This document shows, one piece after another, positions 44,670-54,147 of a DNA stretch of 64,000 nt. The stretch is taken from assembly GCA_003279055.1 (NCBI GenBank), contig QCBP01000008.1:1-64000 (forward strand). Reading direction: 5' to 3'. Source of the stretch: Prochlorococcus sp. AG-347-I21 (GTDB taxonomy: Bacteria; Cyanobacteriota; Cyanobacteriia; PCC-6307; Cyanobiaceae). Below the pieces are notes generated by a model. The model saw only the letters and a list, made by a program, of their open reading frames with translations. It was not told where the DNA came from and searched no databases. Made by a program: the position numbers and the translations under genes. Numbering within the stretch: position 1 is the first letter of the stretch; the number at the start of each line of letters is the position of its first letter.

Positions 44670-46067
44670 TTAGTTTGTAATTAATTTTCGATCCCATTTT
44701 CTCATGATTAAAAGACCAATTATTACCAGTATTGAAGGTATAAAACCAATACATAATCTAATAGTTAATTGTGCTGAGTAGCATTGTTCAATAATATTTA
44801 GACCATCTTTATCAACAAAGCATGATTGATAGCCTGATAAATATAATAAAAATCCTAATAATTGAACACTAAACGCGATACCAATCTTCTGAATAAGTAC
44901 CATCCAAGCAGTATATAATCCTGCCGGTTTCTCTGGGTCTTCGTCTATTGCATCAGGAAGTAGTGACCAAGGGATAAGAAAAGCGGTTGAAGCTCCAATT
45001 CCAATAAGACAGATTATGAAAATTAAAAGAATGAAGAGAAATATGTTGCCGGCATTTTGGAATAAACTATCTCCAACTCCTGAAATTTTTGATAATGAAG
45101 GTAAAAATAAAGCTGCAGTACATGAAATAATCCACATAATTGCTCCATAGTTTAAAGCTGAAATCCTGTTCAATTTATTTGATACTCTGGTCCATATTTG
45201 TAAACCCACTAAAGCGCTAATTTGGAAAGGTATCGGGATCCACTTAGCGATATATGTTGGTACATTAAGTACATCCTCTACATAGATTAGGGCTACTGTT
45301 TGCATCAATTGTAAGGCGCACCAGAGAAGAATATAAAGCGTAATAACTTTTAGAAATTTTTTATTTCTGAAGATCCTTTTAAATTGAAGTGTTATGGCTT
45401 CAACTTTTCCTGAAGGCCTTCTTGCTTTTTTAGCGAATGGAGCTAATCCCCAGCAAGAAATTAATGTTGCAGCAACTGCTATACATCCGCTTATTTTACC
45501 CATTAAAAAATATTCATTATTTGCTGATCCTTCAGAACCTAATACAACTCCAGCAATTATTAAACCAGTTAATCCTGCAATTATTGACCCAGTAAATCTA
45601 GATGCGTTTAATCTTGTTCTTATTGCTGTTTTTTCAGAAATTTCAGTAGATAGTGCTGCAAAAGGAAGATTAATACTTGTATAAGCAGTCATTACGATTA
45701 TAGAAATTATCGCATAGTAAATAGTCTTGGTTAGCACGGAGCCAGTAGGTGTCCACCATATCGCAGCTAAAGAGAAACCAAGCGGAACAGATGCTATTAC
45801 CATCCAAGGGATTCTAGGCCCCCATCTTGATTTAGTACGATCACTTAACCATCCAATTAACGGATCATTTACTGCATCCCATATCTTTATTAACATTAAT
45901 AATGAACCTGCAATTATTACTGGTAAACCAGCAGAAATAAAGAATTTGAACAGAAAAAAACCAAATTGCGTCGCGACTAAACCTGTGCCTGCATCTCCTA
46001 GCCCGTAAGAGAACATTAATCTTGTTGTTGATCTAGTAATATTTTTTTTCGAGTGTGAATTTTCCAA
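44670..46067 (-). CDS. GPH-family sugar:cation symporter
   Basis: The 465-residue protein has about 12 membrane spans and the GPH hallmarks FSYGLGDAGTGLV at the N-terminus, KIWDAVNDPLIGWLSDRTKSRWGPRIPW (about 46-73) and PWSLLPDAIDEDPEKPAGLYTAW in the second half. This group includes MelB and transports sugars with Na+ or H+. Its neighbour across tRNA-Gly is a glycogen debranching enzyme, so a link to carbohydrate use is possible but unproved. The substrate is unknown. Confidence 0.85.
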   Translation of the reverse strand: MENSHSKKNITRSTTRLMFSYGLGDAGTGLVATQFGFFLFKFFISAGLPVIIAGSLLMLIKIWDAVNDPLIGWLSDRTKSRWGPRIPWMVIASVPLGFSLAAIWWTPTGSVLTKTIYYAIISIIVMTAYTSINLPFAALSTEISEKTAIRTRLNASRFTGSIIAGLTGLIIAGVVLGSEGSANNEYFLMGKISGCIAVAATLISCWGLAPFAKKARRPSGKVEAITLQFKRIFRNKKFLKVITLYILLWCALQLMQTVALIYVEDVLNVPTYIAKWIPIPFQISALVGLQIWTRVSNKLNRISALNYGAIMWIISCTAALFLPSLSKISGVGDSLFQNAGNIFLFILLIFIICLIGIGASTAFLIPWSLLPDAIDEDPEKPAGLYTAWMVLIQKIGIAFSVQLLGFLLYLSGYQSCFVDKDGLNIIEQCYSAQLTIRLCIGFIPSILVIIGLLIMRKWDRKLITN

Positions 46068-46128
46068 TCTTTTTGTTTTGTTGATTGTTTGATAATGTAT
46101 TATTGCAATGGTAATTCTATTACTTGAT

Positions 46129-46199
46129 GCGGGCGTGGTTTAGTGGTAAAACCTCAGCCTTCCAAGCTGAAGATGCGGGTTCGATTCCCGCCGCCCGCT
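46129..46199 (+). tRNA. tRNA-Gly (TCC)
   Basis: The plus strand forms a complete cloverleaf. The acceptor is GCGGGCG/CGCCCGC, the D arm GTTT-AGTGGTA-AAAC, the anticodon stem CTCAG/CTGAA around the loop CTTCCAA (TCC), and the T arm GCGGG TTCGATT CCCGC. The discriminator T is at 46199 and no CCA is encoded. The debranching gene on the other strand ends at the very next base. Confidence 0.95.
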
Positions 46200-48236
46200 T
46201 TAGAGTAAATTATTTTTTGCTCCAAATACTTCTTCTGAAATAATTAATAAAGAGCTTCTACTCTTTATTGAAACAAATTTTTCATTGATAGTTAAGGGTT
46301 CAAAAATCTCAGACATGCTAGTGTCAATAACTTTTAACCAATTATATTTACATTTCGGTAAGGGGAAATCGATATTTTTTGAATATGCATTTAAACCTAT
46401 CCAGACCAACGGATTAGGAATGCCTTTGTTAATGCTAAAAGCAACTGTGTGAGACCAACTACTCCAATCGGGATTATCTAACTTTGTTCCATGCCAATGA
46501 TATGTTGGAATATTTTCATTTGTTTGATTATTAGGGGAGAATGATGGATTGAAAATGTTTATTAGTTTTTTTCGGATTTTTATAACGTATTTAAAATATT
46601 CTAATAATTCCAAATCTTGTTGACTATATTCCCAATTCATCCAGCCCAATAAATTATCTTGGCACCAAGAATTATTGTTACCGCCTTGTGATCTTCCTAT
46701 CTCATCACCCATAAGAATCATTGGAACACCTCTAGAGATAAGTAAACTAAGAATAAGATTTTTTTGTTGTCTTTTTCTTAAATCATTAATTAATAAGTTT
46801 GTAGTTGGGCCCTCTATACCATGATTCCAAGAATTGTTATGGTTATCACCATCTCTGTTTTGCTCTCTGTTGGCAAAATTATATTTTCTATTGAAAGTTA
46901 CTAAATCTTTTAGAGTAAATCCATCATGTGAAGTAATAAAGTTTATTGATTTTGGGAAAATAGTATCTTCTTTATAAATTGATGGAGTACCTTTGATTTT
47001 ATCGCTCATATTCCAGGCTGTATCTTTATCCCCCTTCCAAAATCTTCGTAAATCATCTCTAAAATGACCATTCCAAGTGAAAGTATTTTTAGATGGGAAA
47101 TCACCTAATTTATATAAACCACCACAATCCCATGGCTCACTTATAAACTTTATATCAACAAGTTCTGGTTCACATTCTATATCTTCGAAAATTGGAGGAT
47201 TATCGAGTGGCGAGAGATTTTCTCCTCTTGATAAGGCAATACCTAAATCAAATCTAAAACCATCTACTCCAAATTCACTCGCCCAACACTTTAATGATTC
47301 AATTATTAGTTTTCTAACTAACCCTCTGTTTGCTGCAATAGTATTACCACAACCTGATACATCCTGATAATTTTTATCTTTCCCAATAAAGTAATAAAGG
47401 TTTTCATCTATACCTTTCCAACATATCGCAGGTCCTTTGTAATCTCCTTCAGAAGTGTGATTGTATACGACATCTAAAATAACTTCAATGTCTGCCTTAT
47501 GACATTCCTCTACTAATTCTCTAAATTCCTCTCTATTTTTTTCAGCTGATTCATTCGAAAGGTATTCAAAATGCGGGGTAAACCAATTAATTGGACTATA
47601 ACCCCAAAAATTTTCTAAACCATTTGGTGCATCAGTTGGATCAAAACAAAAAATTGGAAGTAATTCGATAGAGGTAATTCCCAGTTCTTTGAGATATGGA
47701 ATTTTTTTTAAAAATTTCTTGAAACAACTTTCGGTTTTATCAGTTGATTCAGTGAAGGATTTGATATGGACTTCATAAATAATTGTTTCTTCCCAAGAAT
47801 GTTTCGGTCTAGGAAAATCCTTGAAATTAAATAATTTTCTATCGCAAACAACGCTTTTAAGACAAGAATGAGTATTTTCTTGCTTTTTTAATGCATTTTC
47901 TCTTTTATAACTTTCCCACCCAGTTATACCCCTTGCACATGGATCGAGTAATACTTTTTTTTCATAGTTATTATTGATCCCATTATTTTTTTGTTTTACT
48001 CTAAAAGCATAAATACAACCTTCATTTAGATTTTTTACCTCTGCATGCCAGTAGGGACCTGTATTATGTTGATTCTGATCTAGTTTCAATATACTTTTTG
48101 GGTAAATAGAGCCCTCTTTCTCAAACAATAAGATTTCTACATATTCTGCATTTGTGGCTACTATGGAAAAATTAACCCCCTGTGAAGTTAGAGAACTTCC
48201 TAAGGGAAATGGTTTACCTTTATTGATATGAGTCAC
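46200..48236 (-). CDS. glgX: glycogen debranching enzyme (isoamylase type, GH13)
   Basis: It cleaves alpha-1,6 branches in glycogen. The N-terminal CBM48-like domain (about 1-110) has FPLGSSLTSQGVNFSIVA. The GH13 barrel has VILDVVYNHTSEG, GVDGFRFDLG with the catalytic Asp, FISEPWDCGG with the acid Glu, and NFITSHDGFTL with the third Asp. 678 residues is normal for GlgX/TreX. It may also be called isoamylase. It lies next to a sugar symporter gene across tRNA-Gly. The stop borders the tRNA. Confidence 0.92.
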   Translation of the reverse strand: MTHINKGKPFPLGSSLTSQGVNFSIVATNAEYVEILLFEKEGSIYPKSILKLDQNQHNTGPYWHAEVKNLNEGCIYAFRVKQKNNGINNNYEKKVLLDPCARGITGWESYKRENALKKQENTHSCLKSVVCDRKLFNFKDFPRPKHSWEETIIYEVHIKSFTESTDKTESCFKKFLKKIPYLKELGITSIELLPIFCFDPTDAPNGLENFWGYSPINWFTPHFEYLSNESAEKNREEFRELVEECHKADIEVILDVVYNHTSEGDYKGPAICWKGIDENLYYFIGKDKNYQDVSGCGNTIAANRGLVRKLIIESLKCWASEFGVDGFRFDLGIALSRGENLSPLDNPPIFEDIECEPELVDIKFISEPWDCGGLYKLGDFPSKNTFTWNGHFRDDLRRFWKGDKDTAWNMSDKIKGTPSIYKEDTIFPKSINFITSHDGFTLKDLVTFNRKYNFANREQNRDGDNHNNSWNHGIEGPTTNLLINDLRKRQQKNLILSLLISRGVPMILMGDEIGRSQGGNNNSWCQDNLLGWMNWEYSQQDLELLEYFKYVIKIRKKLINIFNPSFSPNNQTNENIPTYHWHGTKLDNPDWSSWSHTVAFSINKGIPNPLVWIGLNAYSKNIDFPLPKCKYNWLKVIDTSMSEIFEPLTINEKFVSIKSRSSLLIISEEVFGAKNNLL

Positions 48237-48617
48237 TTTCTCTTTATCATTGATTAATTAAATATTGAGATAATTTATTCAAATTACTGATATTAGAATA
48301 ATAGTTACAAAATTAAGAAAAAAACGAAAATTTAAGGTTTCACTAATCAACTTTATTAGACTTTGAGATTATTAATTCCCATATTAATTACAATTTATCT
48401 ATCCATTTTCTTAATGCATAAAAAGATTTAGAGAGAAAGCTTAATTGTGAAAAACCAGATTTTTCTTGATTTCAAAATACAAATTATGCTTTTTCATGTG
48501 ATGAGAAGAAAATATATCTGAAAATTAATAAAACATAATAAATGGATCAAATTCTTAACTTTATTTATCTTTGACATTTTTTCTCTTATAAATTAAGTCA
48601 GATTTTTTTAGGATAAA
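48237..48617. other. AT-rich intergenic gap, no clear gene
   Basis: These 381 bases separate the debranching gene from a small membrane protein. I see only short frames; the best is a 24-codon GTG frame at 48447-48521 that I do not trust. There is no tRNA-like fold and no clear terminator. The part next to 48236 probably holds the glgX promoter. Confidence 0.5.
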
Positions 48618-48785
48618 TCAAGTGCTACCAATGGTTTTAGCTGTTTTATAGTTAGAGGGGCTAATTTTTACATAAGAAAAATATGAGGCTATAAAAATAA
48701 ACAATGGAGCTAAAATTGTCCCTAAGATTTGTATAAAGCTTTGCGCCGCCGGCATTTTCGGTTGCCGTATTTGTATTTGCTCCAT
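48618..48785 (-). CDS. 55-residue small membrane protein
   Basis: From ATG 48785 the frame reads a short basic N-terminus (MEQIQIRQPKMPAAQSF), one hydrophobic span (about 18-36, ILGTILAPLFIFIAS) and a polar tail ending TIGST. Topology and composition are convincing. Its start is divergent from HU across about 75 bases, so the two promoters share this gap. Function unknown. Confidence 0.58.
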   Translation of the reverse strand: MEQIQIRQPKMPAAQSFIQILGTILAPLFIFIASYFSYVKISPSNYKTAKTIGST

Positions 48786-48859
48786 ATGATATGCAAGTTC
48801 GAGGTTTTTAGGCTTGCTTAAAACACTTGTCTTTAAATCTCTGCTTTATAAACAATTCA

Positions 48860-49135
48860 ATGAACAAAGCTGATTTAGTAAACCTTGTTGCTGCTCGTAC
48901 AGAGCTCACAAAAACTGATGTTTCTTTAGTTGTTGATGCAGCTATTGAAACTATTGTTGACTCAGTAGTGGAAGGCAAAAAAGTCTCCTTACTAGGATTT
49001 GGTTCTTTCGAGCCAAGAGATCGTTCTGCAAGACAGGGATTAAACCCTAAGACAGGCGAAAAAATAGCAATACCTGCTAAAAGAGTTCCAACATTTTCTG
49101 CAGGTAAACTTTTTAAGGATAGAGTTCAAGGGTAA
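48860..49135 (+). CDS. hup: histone-like DNA-binding protein HU
   Basis: HU bends and compacts DNA as a dimer. The start is ATG 48860 (MNKADLVNLVAARTELTKTD), giving 91 residues, the family's normal size; the 11 codons before it are leader. The signature GFGSFEPRDRSARQGLNPKTGEK holds the DNA-binding arm, and VPTFSAGKLFKDRV is the C-terminal helix. It is a single-gene unit with a strong terminator right behind. Confidence 0.96.
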   Translation: MNKADLVNLVAARTELTKTDVSLVVDAAIETIVDSVVEGKKVSLLGFGSFEPRDRSARQGLNPKTGEKIAIPAKRVPTFSAGKLFKDRVQG

Positions 49136-49168
49136 TCTTTTTAATCTATTTCTTCTTTTAATGCCAAG

Positions 49169-49195
49169 ATGCTCTTTTAGAGCATCTTTTTTTTT
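49169..49195 (+). terminator. rho-independent terminator after hup
   Basis: An 8-bp stem (49169-49176 with 49180-49187) and a 3-base loop are followed by nine T. It lies 33 bases past the hup stop and isolates it from the secreted-protein gene at 49272. Confidence 0.87.
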
Positions 49196-49271
49196 AATTT
49201 CAATAAAATGAAAATAGCTAAATGACCCAAACTATTAACAAGGCATCTCACATTTTGAATTTTAAGAAGTA

Positions 49272-49583
49272 ATGAAATATCTAACTTTGTTATTACTAAA
49301 GTTTTTGTTGTTATCTAATTTTGTGATGTCAGAAACAATACCAACAAAATCCAAGATTTTAAAGGACGCAAGTTATTGTATTAAAGATTCTCAAGACCAA
49401 GTGTGTAAAGAGTTAATTTCTGAAATAGAAAAACTTCAATTACTTGTATTTGACCAATATAGATTCAAATGTCAATCAAGTTTATTGGGGTTGCAGTCGG
49501 CAATTATAGAAGCTTATTTTTTAAAAAATATCTCAAATGAGAGCATTTCATTTACTATCCCATATGTGATTAAAAATTGTTAA
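49272..49583 (+). CDS. secreted small protein with four cysteines
   Basis: Residues 1-21 (MKYLTLLLLKFLLLSNFVMS) form a clear signal peptide with a likely cut near Ser-Glu. The mature part of about 82 residues has Cys36, Cys45, Cys65 and Cys103, enough for two disulfides, in a mostly helical context (KELISEIEKLQLLVFDQ). This implies a periplasmic or secreted protein. The four Cys spacing is not one I recognise. It is followed by two other small membrane proteins on the same strand. Confidence 0.68.
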   Translation: MKYLTLLLLKFLLLSNFVMSETIPTKSKILKDASYCIKDSQDQVCKELISEIEKLQLLVFDQYRFKCQSSLLGLQSAIIEAYFLKNISNESISFTIPYVIKNC

Positions 49584-49637
49584 TTATTAAAAAATTTTAT
49601 TTTTTTGGAATATTATAAATTTGGATTTTAAGTATTA

Positions 49638-49883
49638 ATGGTAAAAGGTTTCTCTAATAATGAAGTTAAAAATGATGCTGAAATAAAAGAATCAAAAAAA
49701 GAAAAAAAAGGCTTAGCAGCTTTTCTTAAAGGCAAAAAATTTACTTACACTTTGCCAGGAAAAAAACAAATAAATATTTTTGGATCAATAGTATTAGGAT
49801 TAAATTTGATTTTAATATTGCTAGTCATCCTTTATTTAAAGAATCAAGAATTCCGTGACTTTGTTTTTAATCTTGGTCGTTAA
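49638..49883 (+). CDS. small membrane protein with a basic N-terminus
   Basis: The 81-residue product has a charged Lys/Glu N-terminal half (about 1-45), one span at about 48-67 (IFGSIVLGLNLILILLVIL) and a short tail DFVFNLGR. The positive-inside pattern puts the basic half in the cytoplasm. Spacing suggests co-transcription with its neighbours. Function unknown. Confidence 0.65.
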   Translation: MVKGFSNNEVKNDAEIKESKKEKKGLAAFLKGKKFTYTLPGKKQINIFGSIVLGLNLILILLVILYLKNQEFRDFVFNLGR

Positions 49884-49940
49884 ATATTTTTAGATCGAAA
49901 AAATTTTTTAAATGATATATTTAAATTTTAGAAAAATTTT

Positions 49941-50198
49941 ATGAAGGTAGTAAATTTAGTTTTCCAAGTATTTTTCTTGTTAGTAATACTTCTATTTTTA
50001 ATATATTTCCTCACAGGTTATGATTCTGCTTTTGAGGCAGATCAAAATTGTCATTCATATCTTTCAAGTTACGATAACATATCTGGGAAATATGGTTGTG
50101 ATCATGATACTGAGACACATCAGTGGATACTGTACGAGTCAAATGACAAAAAAGAACCAGCTAAAATTATTAAAAAATTTAGGTACAAATTTTTATAA
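49941..50198 (+). CDS. membrane-anchored small protein, unknown
   Basis: The N-terminus is a signal-anchor or signal peptide (KVVNLVFQVFFLLVILLFL). The remaining about 60 residues hold two Cys (QNCHSY and YGCDHD) near His residues, then a basic end. Exported Cys/His pairs could bind metal or form a disulfide. The frame overlaps the convergent 70-residue gene by 6 bases. Unrecognised. Confidence 0.62.
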   Translation: MKVVNLVFQVFFLLVILLFLIYFLTGYDSAFEADQNCHSYLSSYDNISGKYGCDHDTETHQWILYESNDKKEPAKIIKKFRYKFL

Positions 50199-50405
50199 CT
50201 CAAATTTTTTATAAAAAAACTTTGCACCTATTATTGATATCATCGCTGTAATTGTGAAAGTAAGATACTGATATATGCTTCCCTCTAAGTAAATTTTATT
50301 TTTGTAAAGAGGATAATCAATAAAAGAGCCTAATGTTCCCCAAATTATTACCCATACAGATATGTATAGGATGGCTTTTATTGGATTAGATTTTTTTTCT
50401 TCCAT
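50193..50405 (-). CDS. two-span small membrane protein downstream of hli
   Basis: The 70-residue protein has two hydrophobic spans (about 11-27, ILYISVWVIIWGTLG, and 45-62, YLTFTITAMISIIGA). A basic NPIKA start and KKFEL end put both termini inside. Its ATG is 2 bases after the hli stop, so both are made from one message. It may be an accessory of the Hli protein, but that is inference from position only. Confidence 0.65.
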   Translation of the reverse strand: MEEKKSNPIKAILYISVWVIIWGTLGSFIDYPLYKNKIYLEGSIYQYLTFTITAMISIIGAKFFYKKFEL

Positions 50406-50407
50406 TT

Positions 50408-50653
50408 TTAATTAATACCAAAAATTGAAGAAGTCACAGGCCTGCCGCTAAAAACCAACTCGGTTAATATGAGCATTAAGAATCCAATCATAGCTGCTCT
50501 ACCATTCACAAGCTCAGCGCTGCTATTGAATCCAAAAACATTCTTTACTTCATCTCCCTGATTGTCTACCCATTTTGAGTATTCATTATCACTTGATGAT
50601 GTATTAGTAAAACCATCATTTTGATTTTCCATTGGAGAGCCGTTTTCTTGCAT
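50408..50653 (-). CDS. hli: high-light-inducible protein (Hli/Scp)
   Basis: The C-terminal half has the chlorophyll-binding helix ELVNGRAAMIGFLMLILTE (about 48-66) of the one-helix LHC-related family. Such proteins dissipate light and help to assemble photosystem II. The N-terminal about 40 residues are polar, Ser/Asn rich and longer than in the shortest Hli types. It is a member of the large hli set expected in high-light Prochlorococcus. nblS, whose product is known to control hli genes, is also in this window. Confidence 0.9.
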   Translation of the reverse strand: MQENGSPMENQNDGFTNTSSSDNEYSKWVDNQGDEVKNVFGFNSSAELVNGRAAMIGFLMLILTELVFSGRPVTSSIFGIN

Positions 50654-50695
50654 TGGTTTTTGCTTTATTCTAATAATTTTTAAACCAATTTATTA

Positions 50696-51721
50696 TTAAA
50701 TTAAACTCGAGATTATACAAAAAATTAAGGCAAAAGTTATTATCCATAAAAATTGTAATCTCAAAATTAATTGACAAATTAATTTGATTTTTTCTTCAGT
50801 GCAATTATCTCCAGTTTCATTAATTATTGGCTTTTCAATAATTTCATTTTTATATTTACTTTTACCTCCTAATTTAATTCCGGAAATATAGGCAAATATA
50901 GATTCTGAAATCCCAGCATTAGGCGAATCATATTTTTTACCATCAAGATAACTTTTTTTTATGATTAATCCATATTGATTAACCTTGGAGCTAACTAAAG
51001 GTAACGTGATTAAAACTAATCTTGAAGGAACAAACGTAAAAATATCTTCGATTTTTGCACTGAAAAAACCCAAATATCTAAAATAACCATATTTGTAACC
51101 TATCATCGAATCTAAAGTACTTATGGCTTTATAAGAAAAACCAAGTGACAAAGGCCCTGGTAGATAAATAGAAAATTTCATAAAAACAATTCCAATAAAA
51201 ATCCAAAATAATGGCCCAAATATTCCATCAACAGAATTTTCAGTAAGGCTCTCGGTACTTGATCTTAAGAGATGTTTTATAGAAGATGAACTTACATCCC
51301 TACTTACTATTCTTTGGACTTTATCTTTAATTATTTTCTTATTTTGGTCATTAATTTCCTTACTTTCTATTAGCTCTGCAATCTCTTTCACACTTGAAAT
51401 AAGTCCATTAGTCGCAATACAACTTGAAAGTCCAAAAAAAATTAACAATCCACCAAAAAAATGATTACTTGATTGCACATAACTGAGCTCAATCAATTTT
51501 CCTAAACCAAAACTCATTCCAATAGTTGATATCGCTACGGTGAAACCGCCCCAAAACAATATATTTTTTTTGTCTCCAAAATTATTTACGAGGAAATAAG
51601 ATATTTTTTTTATGTAAAAACCAATTACTTGAACAGGGTGGATTAAGAATCTTGGATCGCCAATCAATAAATCAAAACCAATCGATCCAAGAAATATTAA
51701 AAATAAATTTATTTCAGCCAA
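50696..51721 (-). CDS. cobD: adenosylcobinamide-phosphate synthase
   Basis: CobD/CbiB attaches the aminopropanol arm in corrin synthesis. The membrane protein has [16 protein letters not shown] at the N-terminus, [28 protein letters not shown] (about 140-165) and the [16 protein letters not shown] motif. 341 residues is normal. The TTG start overlaps the end of ilvC by 13 bases. The last 30 residues are one hydrophobic span. It connects to cobI at 14.4 kb in the same pathway. Confidence 0.92.
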   Translation of the reverse strand: MAEINLFLIFLGSIGFDLLIGDPRFLIHPVQVIGFYIKKISYFLVNNFGDKKNILFWGGFTVAISTIGMSFGLGKLIELSYVQSSNHFFGGLLIFFGLSSCIATNGLISSVKEIAELIESKEINDQNKKIIKDKVQRIVSRDVSSSSIKHLLRSSTESLTENSVDGIFGPLFWIFIGIVFMKFSIYLPGPLSLGFSYKAISTLDSMIGYKYGYFRYLGFFSAKIEDIFTFVPSRLVLITLPLVSSKVNQYGLIIKKSYLDGKKYDSPNAGISESIFAYISGIKLGGKSKYKNEIIEKPIINETGDNCTEEKIKLICQLILRLQFLWIITFALIFCIISSLI

Positions 51722-52698
51722 CTGAACATTGAGCGCAGACCCTTACCTACTTTCTCAATTTCATGTTTTGAGTTCTCTTCTCTTAATTGTGTCATTAATG
51801 GTTTGTTTTTATCGCATTCTTCTACAAAATTCTTAGCGAAAGTTCCATCTTGAATGTCTTTAAGAATTTTCTGCATTTCTTTCTTGGTATCACTATTGAT
51901 AAGTCTTTTACCACTTACATAATCTCCATATTCTGCAGTATTTGAAATGGAATCTCTCATTTGAGATAAGCCTCCCTTCACCATTAAATCAACAATAAGT
52001 TTAACTTCATGTAAGCATTCGAAGTAAGCTAGTTCAGGCTGATATCCTGCCTCTACAAGAGTTTCGAAGCCTGATTTGACTAGTTCTGATAAACCTCCGC
52101 ACAAAACCGCTTGTTCGCCAAATAAATCGGTTTCTGTTTCTTCTTTGAAGTTTGTTTCAAGAATCCCAGCTCTCGTTCCGCCAATCCCTTTAGCATAAGC
52201 CATCGCTAATGATCTTGCACTTCCAGAAGAATCCTGCTCTACTGCAAACAATGCTGGAACTCCTTGACCATTCTGATATTCCCAACGAACAGTGTGTCCT
52301 GGTCCTTTTGGGGCAATCATTACAACATCCACAAAACTAGGAGGTTTGATAAGACCAAATCTTATATTGAATCCATGAGCAAAACTTAATATCTTTCCTT
52401 CTTTTAAGTTTGGTTCTATTTCGTTAAGGTAAACATCTTTCTGAAACTCATCTGGGAGGAGAATCATGATCCAGTCTGCCTTTTCGCAAGCTTCAGAAAC
52501 GCTAAACACTTGCAGACCATCGCTTATAGCTTTGCTTTCAGACTTACTTCCTTTATATAACCCAACAATTACATCCATGCCGCTATCTTTAAGGTTTAGG
52601 GCATGTGCATGACCTTGTGAACCATATCCAATAATCGCTATTGTTTTATTATTTAAAAGACTTAGATCTGCATCTGTGTCGTAAAAGAGTTGGGTCAT
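51709..52698 (-). CDS. ilvC: ketol-acid reductoisomerase, class I
   Basis: IlvC makes dihydroxy acids for isoleucine, valine and leucine. The NADPH domain has [20 protein letters not shown] (about 18-37), [12 protein letters not shown] and a catalytic C-terminal half with [12 protein letters not shown] and [10 protein letters not shown]. The length of 329 is the short class I form. The phosphate-binding loop after [12 protein letters not shown] suggests NADPH preference. Its end overlaps cobD by 13 bases. Confidence 0.96.
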   Translation of the reverse strand: MTQLFYDTDADLSLLNNKTIAIIGYGSQGHAHALNLKDSGMDVIVGLYKGSKSESKAISDGLQVFSVSEACEKADWIMILLPDEFQKDVYLNEIEPNLKEGKILSFAHGFNIRFGLIKPPSFVDVVMIAPKGPGHTVRWEYQNGQGVPALFAVEQDSSGSARSLAMAYAKGIGGTRAGILETNFKEETETDLFGEQAVLCGGLSELVKSGFETLVEAGYQPELAYFECLHEVKLIVDLMVKGGLSQMRDSISNTAEYGDYVSGKRLINSDTKKEMQKILKDIQDGTFAKNFVEECDKNKPLMTQLREENSKHEIEKVGKGLRSMFSWLK

Positions 52699-52808
52699 TA
52701 GTTGTAACTTCTTTGCATTTGATATTTAATATTTTAGACATTAAAGGTGTAAATATACCAAAAAATTATTAATTTAAAAATTAAAATTAAAATATTTATT
52801 TAGAAAAT

Positions 52809-53420
52809 TTATGTCTGATTTGCTTCACTTGGATGTGTGATAACTCTATCAATTAGTCCATAGTTTTTTGCTTCTTCCGCACTTAGAAAATAATCCCTAT
52901 CAGTATCCTTTTCAATTTTCTCAAATGATTGGCCTGTCATATCTGCCATAGACATGTTTAACATATCTTTAATTCTTAAAATTTCCTTAGCTTCTATTTC
53001 AATATCACTTGCTTGACGTTGAGATGTCCCTCCTAGGGGTTGATGAATCATTATTCTGCTATGAGGCAAAGCAACTCTTTTACCTTTTGTGCCAGCGGCC
53101 AATAGGAACGCCCCCATGGAGGCTGCTAGGCCTACGCATATCGTTACAACATCACTTTTTACGTATTTGATAGTGTCATATATAGCCAAGCCAGCAGTTA
53201 CTGATCCTCCTGGGCTATTTATATATAGATAGATAGGTTTGGAATTGTCATCAGAATCTAGGTAAAGCATTTGTGCAACAAGGCTATTAGCGATACCATC
53301 ATTCACTTCTTGTCCAAGAAAAAGAATTCTTTCGACACCTAATCTTGTATATATATCAACCCATCTTTCGTATTGACTTCCTGGAAGTCTGTAAGGCACG
53401 CTTGGAGTTCCTATTGGCAT
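52809..53420 (-). CDS. clpP: ATP-dependent Clp protease proteolytic subunit
   Basis: This is the active ClpP form: Ser101 in GLAASMGA, His126 in MIHQPLGG and Asp176 in [12 protein letters not shown]. The handle and head segments are normal. 203 residues fits. It lies directly downstream of clpR with 24 bases between them, the arrangement in which ClpP3 and ClpR make a mixed ring in cyanobacteria. It may therefore be the clpP3 member. Confidence 0.94.
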   Translation of the reverse strand: MPIGTPSVPYRLPGSQYERWVDIYTRLGVERILFLGQEVNDGIANSLVAQMLYLDSDDNSKPIYLYINSPGGSVTAGLAIYDTIKYVKSDVVTICVGLAASMGAFLLAAGTKGKRVALPHSRIMIHQPLGGTSQRQASDIEIEAKEILRIKDMLNMSMADMTGQSFEKIEKDTDRDYFLSAEEAKNYGLIDRVITHPSEANQT

Positions 53421-53444
53421 GATTTTAAAATAGTTTTGTGAGAG

Positions 53445-54116
53445 TTAAATTTTATTTGGTAAATCTTTTTGACTTGTGAGTATTCTATCGATAACTCCAT
53501 AATCAAGGGCTTCTTGGGGATTGAGATAACTCATCCTGTCAGAGTCTTTTGAGAGTTCTTCGATAGTCTTTCCAGTATTACGAGATAAAATCTCCAGCAT
53601 TGATTTTTTATTTTTCAAAACTTCCTCAGCTCTTATTTGGATATCAGTTGCTTGGCCTCTCGCTCCGCTTATAGGTTGATGTAAAACAATCGAAGCATGA
53701 GGGAGAGCGGCTCTTTGCCCCTTAGTGCCAGATGAAAGGATAACTGCAGCAGTTCCCATTGCTTGTCCGATACATATTGTGTGTACTGGAGGTTTGATGT
53801 AGCTTATTGTATCGCAGATAGCGAAAGCTTCTGTTTCAAAACCAACTGCGTCACCGGTGTACCAACTTGTTCCTGTAGAATTTATATAGAAATAGATTGG
53901 TTTTTCTGGATCCTCAAACTCTAGATAAAGAAGTTGAGCAATGATTAACTCAGTAACATCCATCCCTAGTTGTCTTTTCGCATCATCATCTGAAAATAAT
54001 GGTAAGCCAAGATAAACAATTCGCTCTTTTAGTAAAAGAGAGGGGAGATCGGGGGGCGGGGTCCTCATAACGGTGTTTTCACCGTAATAAGGAGCAGATA
54101 CAGTCATTTGTATCAC
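53445..54116 (-). CDS. clpR: ClpR, inactive Clp proteolytic subunit
   Basis: ClpR has the ClpP fold but no catalytic serine. Seen: the usual GLAASMGA is GQAMGTAA, so Ser is Gly. His is kept (VLHQPISG), and the Asp position in DSDRMSYL is Met. The ClpR-specific insertion GTSWYTGDAVGFETEAF is present. It pairs with ClpP in the mixed ring whose assembly is essential in cyanobacteria. 223 residues is normal. It lies between clpP and the PIN-TRAM gene. Confidence 0.93.
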   Translation of the reverse strand: MIQMTVSAPYYGENTVMRTPPPDLPSLLLKERIVYLGLPLFSDDDAKRQLGMDVTELIIAQLLYLEFEDPEKPIYFYINSTGTSWYTGDAVGFETEAFAICDTISYIKPPVHTICIGQAMGTAAVILSSGTKGQRAALPHASIVLHQPISGARGQATDIQIRAEEVLKNKKSMLEILSRNTGKTIEELSKDSDRMSYLNPQEALDYGVIDRILTSQKDLPNKI

Positions 54117-54147
54117 GAAATTAAGATTGATCTGATTCTAGCTAGAT

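Noticed and set aside
48447..48521. 24-codon plus-strand frame starting at GTG in the gap before hup
   Set aside because: No start signal, no coupling and short length. Composition is suggestive only.
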